Shown here piece by piece: positions 26,784-35,302 of a DNA stretch of 64,000 nt. The notes beneath the pieces were generated by a model. The model was given only the letters and a program-made list of their open reading frames with translations. It was not told where the DNA came from and searched no databases. How positions within the stretch are numbered: position 1 is the stretch's first letter; each line of letters begins with the position of its first letter. Source of the DNA: Planctomycetota bacterium (GTDB taxonomy: Bacteria > Planctomycetota > Phycisphaerae > Phycisphaerales > SM1A02); the NCBI GenBank assembly GCA_016873115.1, contig VGYB01000003.1:53235-117234 (forward strand). The letters run 5' to 3'. Position numbers and translations under genes: made by a program.

Positions 26784-28397
26784 TCACGCGAGCAGGCTCT
26801 GGCCCGTCATGGCCGGGGGCTTGGGCAGCCCGACCATGTCGAGCATGGTCGGAGCGATGTCCGCGAGCCGGCCATCGTCGCGCAGCTTCCGTCCGCGGAA
26901 CGCCTCGCCCACGACCGACAGCGGCACGGTGAAGTTGGTGTGCGCGGTCTGCGGATCGCCGGTCCTTGGATCCACCATCTGCTCGGCGTTGCCATGGTCG
27001 GCGCTGATGATGAGGCTCCCGCCGCGAGCCAGCGTGGCGCGTGCGATCTCGCCCACGCACGCATCCACGACTTCGCATGCGCGCGTGGCGGCCGCGAGGT
27101 TGCCGGTGTGCCCGACCATGTCGCCGTTGGCGAAGTTCACGATGATGAACGGCTCGCAGTCGGCTGCAGCCAGGCGTGCGAGCACGGCATCGCGCACGCC
27201 GTGCGCGCTCATCTCGGGCTTGAGGTCGTAGGTCGGCACATCCTTGGGGCTCGGCACGATCACGCGGCGCTCGCCCGGGAAGGGTTCCTCGCGGTAGTCG
27301 TTGAAGAAGAAGGTCACATGCGGGAACTTCTCCGTTTCGGCGCAGCGGAACTGCGTCAGCCCCGCATCGCTGATCACCTGACCGAGGATCGATTCCATGC
27401 GTGCGGGCCGCTCGAACGCCACCGTCACCGGCAGGTCTTCCTCGTAGTTGGCCATCGTCACGAAGCGCAGGTTCGCCGGCACATGACGACGATCGAATCC
27501 ACCACCGGGCAGTGCGCGGAACGCCGCATCATCGAGCACGAAGGCCTTGGTCAGTTCGCGGGGCCGGTCGCCGCGGAAGTTGAAGAAGATCACGGCATCG
27601 CCGTCACGGACGAAGCCTTCGTGTGCCGCAAGCAGGTGCGTGGGCGGCACGAACTCATCCCCGTGGCGCGTGGGTCCCTCGGGATTGGCGTACGCGCGTT
27701 CAAGTGCCGTGCGGGCATCAGGTGCCCCCTGCTCCTGCGGGCCGACGAGGCAGCGCCATGCACGCTCGACCCGCTCCCACCGATGGTCACGGTCCATGGC
27801 CCAGAAGCGGCCCATGATGCTGCCGATCCGCGCACCACACCGGTCAGCAGCCCGCTGCACACGCTCGATGAAGCGGACGCCGGTCGTGGGCCCCGTGTCG
27901 CGGCCATCGGTGATCGCATGCACGAGCACGCGGCCGCCCGGGAACCTGCGGGCACTGGCGAGTTCGAGGATCGCCTCGAGATGCCCGAGGTCACTGTGCA
28001 CGAGGCCATCGCTGCAGAGCCCGAGCACATGCACGCAGCCGCCGGTTGCCGTGGCGTGGTCGAAGGCCGACTGCAGGCCGGGATTCGCGGCGAAGCGCCC
28101 GTCGCGGATCGCGCGGGTGATCCGCATGAGCTCCTGGTCCACGATCCGCCCTGCGCCGATGTTCTGGTGGCCGACCTCGCTGTTGCCCATGACCGGACCC
28201 TCGGGCGTCTCGGGCAGACCGACATCCTCGCCGCTCGTGCGGATGAGGGTGCTTGGCCACTCCCGGCGCATCGAGGCATCGAAGGGGCACCTTGCCCGGA
28301 GCACGGCATTGCCGGGATCCTGCTCAGCGTGCGGGTTCCGCCCCCAGCCATCCCGGATCACCAGGACGATGGGCGTGTTCACGGTCGGTGCAGCCAT
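26784..28397 (-). CDS. gpmI: 2,3-bisphosphoglycerate-independent phosphoglycerate mutase
   Basis: A 537-residue enzyme interconverting 3- and 2-phosphoglycerate in glycolysis. It has the metal-binding start LVIRDGWG (Asp16), the catalytic serine in MGNSEVGHQNIGAGR (Ser73), AITDGRDTGP, the insert-domain MGRFWAMDRDHRWER, then FFNFRGDRPRELT, VNFANGDMVGHTGN, the SADHGNAEQM metal site and PAMTGQSL at the end. Two manganese ions are expected. The start is set by TAGAGT at 28404-28409, six bases before the ATG. It is monocistronic and convergent with der. Confidence 0.97.
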   Translation of the reverse strand: MAAPTVNTPIVLVIRDGWGRNPHAEQDPGNAVLRARCPFDASMRREWPSTLIRTSGEDVGLPETPEGPVMGNSEVGHQNIGAGRIVDQELMRITRAIRDGRFAANPGLQSAFDHATATGGCVHVLGLCSDGLVHSDLGHLEAILELASARRFPGGRVLVHAITDGRDTGPTTGVRFIERVQRAADRCGARIGSIMGRFWAMDRDHRWERVERAWRCLVGPQEQGAPDARTALERAYANPEGPTRHGDEFVPPTHLLAAHEGFVRDGDAVIFFNFRGDRPRELTKAFVLDDAAFRALPGGGFDRRHVPANLRFVTMANYEEDLPVTVAFERPARMESILGQVISDAGLTQFRCAETEKFPHVTFFFNDYREEPFPGERRVIVPSPKDVPTYDLKPEMSAHGVRDAVLARLAAADCEPFIIVNFANGDMVGHTGNLAAATRACEVVDACVGEIARATLARGGSLIISADHGNAEQMVDPRTGDPQTAHTNFTVPLSVVGEAFRGRKLRDDGRLADIAPTMLDMVGLPKPPAMTGQSLLA

Positions 28398-28403
28398 GGG
28401 GCC

Positions 28404-28409
28404 ACTCTA
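28404..28409 (-). promoter_or_regulatory. -10 box TAGAGT of a leaderless start (gpmI)
   Basis: TAGAGT, six bases, ATG at 28397. No good -35 is seen. Confidence 0.6.
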
Positions 28410-28486
28410 CCTCGCTCGGCAGTCGGCCTCGCGGTGGCAGTCCGCTACGCTACGCCGGCACCCGAGTGCACGGAGAGCACGGAAGG

Positions 28487-29281
28487 ATGACCATCACCTT
28501 GGCCACGGACCCGGCACCACTCATCGGCGACGCGCTGCGCAGCCGCTACGACGAGATCAATCGACGCATCGGCGAGGCCGCTGCCCGTTCAGGGCGGAAG
28601 GCATCGCAGGTCGTGCTTGTGGCGGTCAGCAAGACCGCCAGCATGGAGCAGATCCGTGAACTCGTGCAGATGGGCCATGTGCATTTCGGCGAGAACCGGG
28701 TGCAGCAGCTGCAGCAGCGCGTGGCGCAGGTCGAGGAGTCGCAGGCGCGGCGCCGCGAGTTGACGGGTGTGGAGCCCGCGCCCGTGCGCTGGCACATGAT
28801 CGGCTCGCTCCAGCGCAACAAGGTCAAGAAGGCCATCGAGTGCGTGCGGCTCATCCACAGCGTGGACAGCATGCGCCTGGCCGAGGACATCCAGAATGCG
28901 GCTGCACGCCGCGAGGATCCCGTCGACATCCTCATCGAGGTGAATGTGAGCGGCGAAGCGAGCAAGCACGGGCTTCATCCACCCGCGGTGCGTCATGTGA
29001 TCGACCAGATCGACACGATGGTCAATGTCCGGCCGCGCGGACTCATGTGCATGGCACCCAACACGCAGGACACGGCTGTCGTGCGCGATGTCTTTACGCG
29101 TTGCAGGGAGCTCTTCCAGGACATCCGGTCGGCTGGTGTGGGCGGTGACGCCTTCGATCTGCTGTCGATGGGCATGTCCAATGACTTCGAGATCGCGATC
29201 GAGTGCGGCTCGAACATGGTGCGCATCGGCGGTGCGCTCTTCGGTGCGCCGGCCGTTCAGGACGAACCCGGCGAAGGCTGA
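28487..29281 (+). CDS. YggS/PROSC family pyridoxal-phosphate homeostasis protein
   Basis: A 264-residue PLP-binding TIM-barrel protein. The PLP lysine is in VLVAVSKTAS (Lys49). Other landmarks are VHFGENRVQQL, the substrate-free phosphate-binding WHMIGSLQRNKVKKAI, HSVDSMRLAEDI, ILIEVNVSGEASKHGLHP, RGLMCMAP and the family signature LSMGMSNDFEIAIECGSNMVRIG. It buffers free PLP and affects amino-acid metabolism. The ATG at 28487 is preceded by a purine-rich GGAAGG, so this gene has a translated leader, unlike its neighbours. The 3' end overlaps the convergent membrane protein gene by 25 bp. Confidence 0.95.
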   Translation: MTITLATDPAPLIGDALRSRYDEINRRIGEAAARSGRKASQVVLVAVSKTASMEQIRELVQMGHVHFGENRVQQLQQRVAQVEESQARRRELTGVEPAPVRWHMIGSLQRNKVKKAIECVRLIHSVDSMRLAEDIQNAAARREDPVDILIEVNVSGEASKHGLHPPAVRHVIDQIDTMVNVRPRGLMCMAPNTQDTAVVRDVFTRCRELFQDIRSAGVGGDAFDLLSMGMSNDFEIAIECGSNMVRIGGALFGAPAVQDEPGEG

Positions 29282-29736
29282 CTCGCGCTGTCGATGCGGC
29301 GCTGCGTGCGCGCATCCCAGCCCCGGTGGTAGCGAGCGATCGGCATGCCACGGAAGGTGCTCCGGCAGCGGTAGCAGGTCAGCCGCCACTCCGAGCGCAT
29401 CAGGAGCACGAGGTCGATGGCGATGACGAGGAGCAGCGCAGCGACCAGTGAGGATGGCGTGCCGTAGCCGGCCAGCCCGACGGCGACAACCGAGACCGCG
29501 AGCACGGCTCCGATGATGGTGATTCGCGGCGATGAACGGCTCCGGTAGAGCGTGTCGCAGCCGCACAGGACGCACTTGCGCAGATGGCCACCGTCATCGA
29601 CGGCCCGTTCCCAGTCAAGGAAGTACTCGCGTTCCGCCCCGGGCGCACCCAGGCGCAGGCGCGGAGGCCGTTCGTGGAGACTGACCTCGGCGTCGCCCAG
29701 TCGCGAGCGGTCGGGAGTTCGTGCAGTCACCTTCAT
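29257..29736 (-). CDS. Small membrane protein with two CxxC pairs
   Basis: A 159-residue protein. After 60 polar residues comes a first cysteine pair (KCVLCGCDTLYR), then two membrane helices (TIIGAVLAVSVVAVGLAGY and LVAALLLVIAIDLVLLM), and a second pair (LTCYRCRSTFRGMP) followed by YHRGWDARTQRRID. The four cysteines could form one zinc site on the cytoplasmic face. TACGAT at 29744-29749 lies seven bases before the ATG at 29736, which is preferred over a longer frame start at 29772. It is divergent from tmk and overlaps the end of the YggS gene. No family was recognised. Confidence 0.65.
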   Translation of the reverse strand: MKVTARTPDRSRLGDAEVSLHERPPRLRLGAPGAEREYFLDWERAVDDGGHLRKCVLCGCDTLYRSRSSPRITIIGAVLAVSVVAVGLAGYGTPSSLVAALLLVIAIDLVLLMRSEWRLTCYRCRSTFRGMPIARYHRGWDARTQRRIDSASQPSPGSS

Positions 29737-29743
29737 GCCCAGG

Positions 29744-29749
29744 ATCGTA
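29744..29749 (-). promoter_or_regulatory. -10 box TACGAT (zinc-site membrane protein)
   Basis: TACGAT with seven bases before the ATG at 29736; leaderless or nearly so. Confidence 0.5.
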
Positions 29750-29779
29750 CGGCAGTCGACCCTCGGACCCATGCTGCCG

Positions 29780-29785
29780 TAGCAT
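29780..29785 (+). promoter_or_regulatory. -10 box TAGCAT (tmk)
   Basis: TAGCAT with seven bases before the ATG at 29793; TCGACC lies 18 bp upstream of the hexamer. Confidence 0.55.
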
Positions 29786-29792
29786 CACACGC

Positions 29793-30434
29793 ATGAGACC
29801 GGGATGGTCGCACGCGCTTCAAGGACGCTTCATCGTCTTCGACGGCCCGGATGGCAGCGGCAAGAGCACGCAGATCCGCCGGTTCGTGCAGGCGGTACGC
29901 GATGACGGCACGGCGGTGACCGATGTGCGCGAGCCGGGTGGAACGCCGATCGGCGAGAAGATCCGCGAGATCCTGCTTGATCCAGCCAATGTCGAGATGG
30001 ATGTGCGCTGCGAAATGCTGCTCTACATGTCCAGCCGTGCGCAGCTGATGGTCGAGCTGATCAAGCCGGCGCTGGCCGCAGGCCACATGGTGCTGAGCGA
30101 CCGCTTCATCAGCAGCACGCTCGCCTACCAAGGCACCGCCGGCGGGCTCTCGCCCGCCGAGATCCTGTCGGTCGGTGATGTGGCCATTGGCGGTCGCTGG
30201 CCGGACCTCACCGTGGTGTTCGATGTCGACGAGCACGTGGCGGAGGGACGACTGCCGCCGCTGCTCGACCGCATGGAACGGAAGGGTGCTGAGTTCCACC
30301 GGCGCGTCCGCGCGGGCTACCTTCAGCAGGCCCGGGAGCGGCCCGATCGCCACCTGGTCGTCGATGCCTCCAAGGATCCCGATGCGGTCTTCGCGCAGGT
30401 GATCGCCGGCATCACGGCGCGCTGGCCACGCTGA
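29793..30434 (+). CDS. tmk: Thymidylate kinase
   Basis: A 213-residue dTMP kinase forming dTDP for DNA synthesis. P-loop GPDGSGKST at residues 18-26, DVREPGGTPIGEKIREILL (the DR(E)PGG motif that holds dTMP), LLYMSSRAQLMVELIKPAL, LSDRFISSTLAYQG, VVFDVD and a LID-like KGAEFHRRVRAGYL. Family length is normal. The 3' end overlaps gmk on the opposite strand by 23 bp, so two nucleotide kinases are encoded tail to tail. Confidence 0.96.
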   Translation: MRPGWSHALQGRFIVFDGPDGSGKSTQIRRFVQAVRDDGTAVTDVREPGGTPIGEKIREILLDPANVEMDVRCEMLLYMSSRAQLMVELIKPALAAGHMVLSDRFISSTLAYQGTAGGLSPAEILSVGDVAIGGRWPDLTVVFDVDEHVAEGRLPPLLDRMERKGAEFHRRVRAGYLQQARERPDRHLVVDASKDPDAVFAQVIAGITARWPR

Positions 30435-31011
30435 GCCGCGTACGCACGATCGAGGCGACGGCTTCGGTGCAACGCACCAGATCGTCGTTGACGACGAAGG
30501 CATCGAATGTGGTGCCTGCCTTGGCACGCGCGATCTCGCTTCGGCTCTCGGCGAAGCGGCGCTGGATCGCGGTCTCGTCCTCGCGCCCACGCACGCGCAG
30601 CCGGCGCAGCAGTTCGTCATCATCCGGCGGCAGGATGAAGATGCCCAGCATGCCGGGCATCGCGCGGCGCACGTTCTCGGCGCCCTGCACATCGATGTCG
30701 AGGATCACCAGGCGGCCGTCGTCGAGCTGGCGCTGCACCGCATCGCGGGGCGTGCCGTACCAGTCACGGCCGAAGACCTGCGCATGTTCGAGGAAGCGAT
30801 TCTCGTGGATCCAGCGCTGGAAGGTCGTCTGATCGACGAAGAAATACTCGACGCCGTCACGCTCCTCGGGCGATGGCGCGCGGGTCGTGGCGCTCACGCT
30901 GAAGGCAGCATTGAACTCACGCATGAGCGCATGCACGATGGTGGACTTGCCCACACCGCTGGGGCCAGCGATCACGAGCAGGAGGCCTGGATGGGCGGGA
31001 TCCGGTGACAT
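30412..31011 (-). CDS. gmk: Guanylate kinase
   Basis: A 199-residue GMP kinase. P-loop GPSGVGKST near residue 17, SVSATTRAPSPEERDGVEYFFV, FLEHAQVFGRDWYGTPRDAV, LVILDIDVQGAENVRR, IFILPPDDDELLRRLRVRGRE and the C-terminal FDAFVVNDDL. It phosphorylates GMP/dGMP. The ATG at 31011 is seven bases after TAGATT; the frame is open far upstream, but the upstream sequence is antisense shadow of the HTH-TPR gene. It overlaps tmk tail to tail. Confidence 0.95.
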   Translation of the reverse strand: MSPDPAHPGLLLVIAGPSGVGKSTIVHALMREFNAAFSVSATTRAPSPEERDGVEYFFVDQTTFQRWIHENRFLEHAQVFGRDWYGTPRDAVQRQLDDGRLVILDIDVQGAENVRRAMPGMLGIFILPPDDDELLRRLRVRGREDETAIQRRFAESRSEIARAKAGTTFDAFVVNDDLVRCTEAVASIVRTRLSVASAP

Positions 31012-31018
31012 CCGGACA

Positions 31019-31024
31019 AATCTA
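31019..31024 (-). promoter_or_regulatory. -10 box TAGATT (gmk)
   Basis: TAGATT with seven bases before the ATG at 31011. Confidence 0.55.
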
Positions 31025-31095
31025 CAGATCCTTGACTGGACTGCGGTGCTCAGGGCCTTTGGGGACGGGGGGAATCTCCCTTCTGGAGGCACAGC

Positions 31096-32328
31096 ATGGA
31101 CCAGGTTCTCGAGCGCAAGAGCACCATGCACCGGTTCGTCAACCTTGCGCAGGCCTACCGCGGCTGGTCCAAGACCCAGACCGCAGAGCGCCTCGGCCGC
31201 GAGGTGGCCAAGGTGGTTCCTGAAAGCGGCAACCCCAAGCTCGACCTGGTGGTGGCGATCGCCGATGCGCTCGAGTGGCCCGTCGGTGATGTGGCCGAGG
31301 CACTTTGGCGGCCCGGCAGCGGTGTCCGTGCGCCCGGTGTGCGCACCCCCTTCCACGAACTCGATGCCCAGTCGCGCCAGGCGCACCGCGATGGCCGCTA
31401 TCACGACATGCTCGACCTTGCATCGCTCATGCTCGGTGCGGCGGCATCGGGCAACGAGCGGGCGATCGCCTTCAATCGTCAGTGCGGTGCACATGATGGG
31501 CTGGGGCAATTCATGGGCAGCCTCTCCAGCGTGCAGCATGGTCTCGGCCAACCCGATGTCCTGCCGCGAACACGGCTCATGCTCCGGGTGAATCTCGCGA
31601 GCGCGCACTATGCGCTCTGGCACCTGGTCGAGAGCCGCAGCATCGCGCACGAACTCGTGCACCACTTCACCGACCATCCACCCGCGGACCGATTCGAGCG
31701 GGTGGCCCAGGCATTCGCCTTCCTCGTGCGCGGCCAGAGCGCCCGCCGTGCGATCGAGCGCGATGCCTCGCAGGCGGGCGCCCATGCTGAAAGTGCACTC
31801 GGTGACCTTCGTGCTGCGCATGCGGCCTATGCCGCGCTCGCCGGGGCCTTCGATGATGCGAGCTACGCGGCCGTGGCGCGGACCTGCCATGGCGCGATTC
31901 TCGAGTGCGAGGCGTACTTGGGCCTGCGCGACCCCGTCGATGCCATGTCCGAACTCGAGGCTGGCATCGCCGGAGCGCTCGCGCAGGATCCTGCACCGCG
32001 CGGTGATCTCCTCGAAAGCCACGGCTGGTGGGCGGTGTGCGCATGCAACATCGCCGCACGATCGCTCGATGGCCCTGCCTTGCACAGGGCGTTGGCGGTC
32101 TTCACCAACATGATCAGCGAGATCGCCGAAGCGACCGACAACTGGTCGTTGCGTGAACGATGCTTCAGCATCGAGCACGCCGCACACACCGATGATTCAT
32201 CGGCCGAGTGGCTGCTTGATCGAAGTGACCTCAAGGTGCTGTGTGGCACCATGAGCCGGTTCCCGTCGTTCCGTCCCACGGGTTGGCGCATCCTCGAGCG
32301 CGCCCAGGTCCTGGAGGAAGCCTCATGA
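31096..32328 (+). CDS. HTH-domain protein with TPR-like helical solenoid (putative regulator)
   Basis: A 410-residue protein. The first 70 residues look like an XRE-type helix-turn-helix (NLAQAYRGWSKTQTAERLG, then NPKLDLVVAIADALEWPVGDVAEAL). The remaining 330 residues are almost all helical with alanine-rich TPR-like repeats (RQAHRDGRYHDMLDLASLML, LGDLRAAHAAYAALAGAF, DDASYAAVARTCHGAILECEAYLG). HTH plus TPR is the layout of RRNPP peptide-sensing regulators, though many unrelated proteins share it. The start has GGAGG seven bases upstream. The last codon overlaps the ATG of the next small gene (ATGA), so the two are coupled. The DNA target and ligand are unknown. Confidence 0.72.
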   Translation: MDQVLERKSTMHRFVNLAQAYRGWSKTQTAERLGREVAKVVPESGNPKLDLVVAIADALEWPVGDVAEALWRPGSGVRAPGVRTPFHELDAQSRQAHRDGRYHDMLDLASLMLGAAASGNERAIAFNRQCGAHDGLGQFMGSLSSVQHGLGQPDVLPRTRLMLRVNLASAHYALWHLVESRSIAHELVHHFTDHPPADRFERVAQAFAFLVRGQSARRAIERDASQAGAHAESALGDLRAAHAAYAALAGAFDDASYAAVARTCHGAILECEAYLGLRDPVDAMSELEAGIAGALAQDPAPRGDLLESHGWWAVCACNIAARSLDGPALHRALAVFTNMISEIAEATDNWSLRERCFSIEHAAHTDDSSAEWLLDRSDLKVLCGTMSRFPSFRPTGWRILERAQVLEEAS

Positions 32329-32612
32329 AGCCAGTCCATCTCGTGCTGTGCGGCTTGCTGGCCGTTGCGTTCCCGAGTGCGGCGATCGTGCATGTCGCCT
32401 CGGCGGGCCATGGCTGGTGGGGCGACCAGCGGCGCAAGCTGCCGCCATGGTGGATCGGCACCGGGCAGACCGCTCAGGAGCGCATGTTCTTCGCCATGAT
32501 GGATGTGCGCTTCGGCAACCTCTGGATGCACACCATGCAGGAAGAGGTGGTCATGCCGATCTGGCGCCAGTGGCTGCGCGACTGGCACCGGCGCGAGAAG
32601 ACAGGGCGCTGA
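32325..32612 (+). CDS. Small exported or membrane-anchored protein, 95 residues
   Basis: It starts inside the stop region of the HTH-TPR gene (4-bp overlap). It begins with a signal-like segment (MKPVHLVLCGLLAVAFPSAAIVHVASAG), followed by a Trp-rich mature part (HGWWGDQRRKLPPWWIG) and an amphipathic, basic C-terminus (MPIWRQWLRDWHRREKTGR). No family was recognised. Tight coupling to a regulator with a helical sensor domain suggests the two work together, for example as signal and receptor or regulator and membrane tether. The C-terminal end could be processed, but no cleavage site is evident. Confidence 0.6.
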   Translation: MKPVHLVLCGLLAVAFPSAAIVHVASAGHGWWGDQRRKLPPWWIGTGQTAQERMFFAMMDVRFGNLWMHTMQEEVVMPIWRQWLRDWHRREKTGR

Positions 32613-32674
32613 ACGGCCATCCAGGCGCTCGCGAGACCCACCTGCGTCGATCGATCGTCTGCGGGTCGGCGATC

Positions 32675-32680
32675 TACACT
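32675..32680 (+). promoter_or_regulatory. -10 box TACACT of a leaderless start (dehydrogenase/cytochrome gene)
   Basis: TACACT, six bases, ATG at 32687. It sets the start at a clean signal peptide. Confidence 0.62.
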
Positions 32681-32686
32681 CGCAGC

Positions 32687-35278
32687 ATGCGGGTGTTCCG
32701 TGCATCGATGGTGCTCCTGGTGTCGATGCTGGGCCAGTCCGCGCTGGCCCAGCAGGGCGACCAGCCCGGCGAGCCGCAGCCGCCCTTGCCCACCGCATGG
32801 CTGGCCGTCGACAGTCCTGCGCTCTCGCCCGAACAGGCCCTGGCCACCCTGCGTGTGGCCGATGGCTTCCGCGTCGAACTGGTGGCCTCCGAACCGATGG
32901 TCGTCGCGCCCGTGGCCATGGCGTTCCATCCCGACGGATCGCTCTGGGTCGTCCAGATGCCGGGCTACATGAGCGACATCGACGGTGCGCGCGAGCTCGA
33001 GCCGATCGGCAGCATCGTGCGCCTGGTCGATCGTGACGGCGATGGTCGCATGGATGATCGAACGGTCGTGCTGGAGTCCTTGGTCCTGCCACGCTCGATC
33101 GCGTTCCATCGGGGCGGAACGCTCGTGATCGAGCCTCCGCACCTGCTCTGGGCGCAGGATCTCGATGGCGATGGCCGCGCCGAGTCGACGACGATCGTCG
33201 CCTCGGGCTTCGCGGGCCTCGACAGTCCCGAGCACGCGGGCAACGCACTCACCTGGTGCCACGACGGATCGTTCGTGCCGAGCCAGCATCATGCAGGGTT
33301 TGTCGATCATGGCCATGGATTCGCAGCGTTCGCCACACCGGTCGAAGGCCAGTGGGGCCAGGCGATCGATGACTTCGGCCGCCTGCTGATCACGCCCAAC
33401 AGCGATCCCCTGCTGATCGATCTCGTCCCACGCTGGATGGCGGCGCGCACGATCGGCGCGTCAAGCCTGCCCGGCGTGCCGCAGCGCGTGGTTGAGGATG
33501 CCAGCACCTGGCCCGCGCACCTGACGCCAGGGATCAACCGTGCGTATCGAGCAGGCATGCTCAACGATGGCCGGCTCGCTCAAGTCACGGCGGCGTGTGG
33601 ACCGGTGATCAATCGCGACATCGTGCTCGGCGAGTCGATGCGCGGCGATGCCTTCATCTGCGCACCATGCGCCAATGCGGTCAAGCACTACCGGATCACC
33701 GAGCGCGACACCGGCCCTTCGGGCGAGCCCGTGCCCATCGGCGGCGAATTCCTGACGAGCACCAGCGAACGGTTCCGGCCGTGCGATCTCAAGATCGGTC
33801 CCGACGGCGCGCTCTACATCGCCGATGTCAGCCGCGGCATCATCCAGCACCGGATCTTCATGACAAGCTTCCTTCGCGCACAGGTCGAGGCGCGAGGGCT
33901 CGACCGACCGACCGACCAGGGTCGTCTTTGGCGCGTCGTGCCGATGGATCGACCGCTGCGTGCACGCGTGGATCTCACCAACGCCGACCAGGCCACGCTG
34001 GTCGGTCACATGGCAGGGCCAAGCGGACACCTGCGCGATCACGCTTCACGACTGCTCGTTGAGCGCTGCCGATCCTCGGCGGTGCATCCCCGGGGGGAAC
34101 ATGGACGCGACGCGGACGCCACCACCGTCCGCACCCTCGTCGAACTGGCGCGTGGGGTGCAGGTCGATCCGGCCGTGCGCCACTCCGCAGCCAGCACGCT
34201 CATGATGCTGGGTGCCGGCGACATGGCACTCCTCGAGGCACTCTCCTTCGATCGTGATGCGCGACTCCGCTCGGATGCGGCGGTCCATGCTGCGGGCATG
34301 CTGCACGGAGCGCAGCATGTGACGGAGAGTGTCGCCATCCTCGAGCGTCTGGCCCAGGATCCTGCACGGAGCGTGGCGATCGCTGCACTCGCTGCGCTGG
34401 GCGAGCTCAGTGATGACCGACTCTTCATCGATGCCGTCTCCCGCCTGGCTGCGACCCGGACCGTGCTGAGGGATGCATCGCGTCGTGCGGCATTGGCCAG
34501 CGGCATCAAGGGACGATCCATGCTGCTCTTGGAGTGGTCGCTCTCGGTCACGGAGGTGCGCGATGCAGGCGTGCGGGCCTTGCTGCAGGAGTGCGCGGCG
34601 CAGGTCCTTGCGCACGGGAACGAGCGCCTGAACGAAGCGTTGCTCGCGTTGGCAGCGCGCGCCGCATCGACGCAACCGCAGGTCGCTTCGTCGATCCTCG
34701 ATCGTGTGGCATCGTGGACGAAGCCCGGCACGAAGGATGCACGCATCCTGCGCATGCGCGGTCAGCCGGTCGGCTGGGGTGAGCTCATGGCGTCCGGCCC
34801 ACGCGCGGTCCGTGCTGCGGCGGTGCTCGTCGATCCGCAGCTGTCGTGGCCGGGTCGTGCCGGCTACATCTTGCCCAAGGCCGACCTCACGGCCGAGGAG
34901 CGCGGTCGCCTGCTCTACGGCAACTGCGTGGGCTGCCACCAGGCCAGCGGCAGCGGCATGCCACCGGTCTATCCCCCCTTGCGCAACAGTCCATATGTGA
35001 CTGGTGATCCCTCACGGCTGCTGCGGATCCTGTTGCACGGCCTCGAGGGGGAGATCGAGATCGACGGCATCACCTATCGCGGCGTGATGCCCGCCGCACC
35101 GATCCAGTCCGATGCGGATCTGGCGTTGCTCGCAACATGGCTGCGCTCGCAATGGGGTCATGCCTCGACACCGATCGACGCCGGGTTCGTGGCCAAGGTG
35201 CGTGCGGACGCCGTGCGATCCGGTCCGTGGACTGCCAAGATGCTCGAGTCGGCCGCGCCCGTCGATCCGGCGCAGTGA
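32687..35278 (+). CDS. Membrane-bound dehydrogenase-like beta-propeller with HEAT repeats and c-type haem domain
   Basis: An 863-residue exported protein of a kind abundant in planctomycetes. The signal peptide is MRVFRASMVLLVSMLGQSALA. The first 410 residues form the PVC-type dehydrogenase propeller: GFRVELVASEPMVVAPVAMAFHPDG, LWVVQMPGYM, VDRDGDGRMDD, FGRLLITPNSDPL, RPCDLKIGPDGALYIADVS, GRLWRVVP. A HEAT-like helical region follows (about 430-690). The C-terminal cytochrome c domain has CVGCH at 747-751 and a candidate axial Met in GSGMPPVYPPL or GVMPAAP. It probably oxidises a sugar or alcohol outside the cytoplasm and passes electrons to the haem. The frame is open upstream, but the -10 box and signal peptide fix the start. 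Confidence 0.9.
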   Translation: MRVFRASMVLLVSMLGQSALAQQGDQPGEPQPPLPTAWLAVDSPALSPEQALATLRVADGFRVELVASEPMVVAPVAMAFHPDGSLWVVQMPGYMSDIDGARELEPIGSIVRLVDRDGDGRMDDRTVVLESLVLPRSIAFHRGGTLVIEPPHLLWAQDLDGDGRAESTTIVASGFAGLDSPEHAGNALTWCHDGSFVPSQHHAGFVDHGHGFAAFATPVEGQWGQAIDDFGRLLITPNSDPLLIDLVPRWMAARTIGASSLPGVPQRVVEDASTWPAHLTPGINRAYRAGMLNDGRLAQVTAACGPVINRDIVLGESMRGDAFICAPCANAVKHYRITERDTGPSGEPVPIGGEFLTSTSERFRPCDLKIGPDGALYIADVSRGIIQHRIFMTSFLRAQVEARGLDRPTDQGRLWRVVPMDRPLRARVDLTNADQATLVGHMAGPSGHLRDHASRLLVERCRSSAVHPRGEHGRDADATTVRTLVELARGVQVDPAVRHSAASTLMMLGAGDMALLEALSFDRDARLRSDAAVHAAGMLHGAQHVTESVAILERLAQDPARSVAIAALAALGELSDDRLFIDAVSRLAATRTVLRDASRRAALASGIKGRSMLLLEWSLSVTEVRDAGVRALLQECAAQVLAHGNERLNEALLALAARAASTQPQVASSILDRVASWTKPGTKDARILRMRGQPVGWGELMASGPRAVRAAAVLVDPQLSWPGRAGYILPKADLTAEERGRLLYGNCVGCHQASGSGMPPVYPPLRNSPYVTGDPSRLLRILLHGLEGEIEIDGITYRGVMPAAPIQSDADLALLATWLRSQWGHASTPIDAGFVAKVRADAVRSGPWTAKMLESAAPVDPAQ

Positions 35279-35302
35279 CGAACGCAAGGACGAGCGACTC
35301 GA

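Noticed and set aside
26940..28490. 516-residue plus-strand frame opposite gpmI
   Set aside because: No domain, and gpmI is complete with all metal and catalytic motifs.
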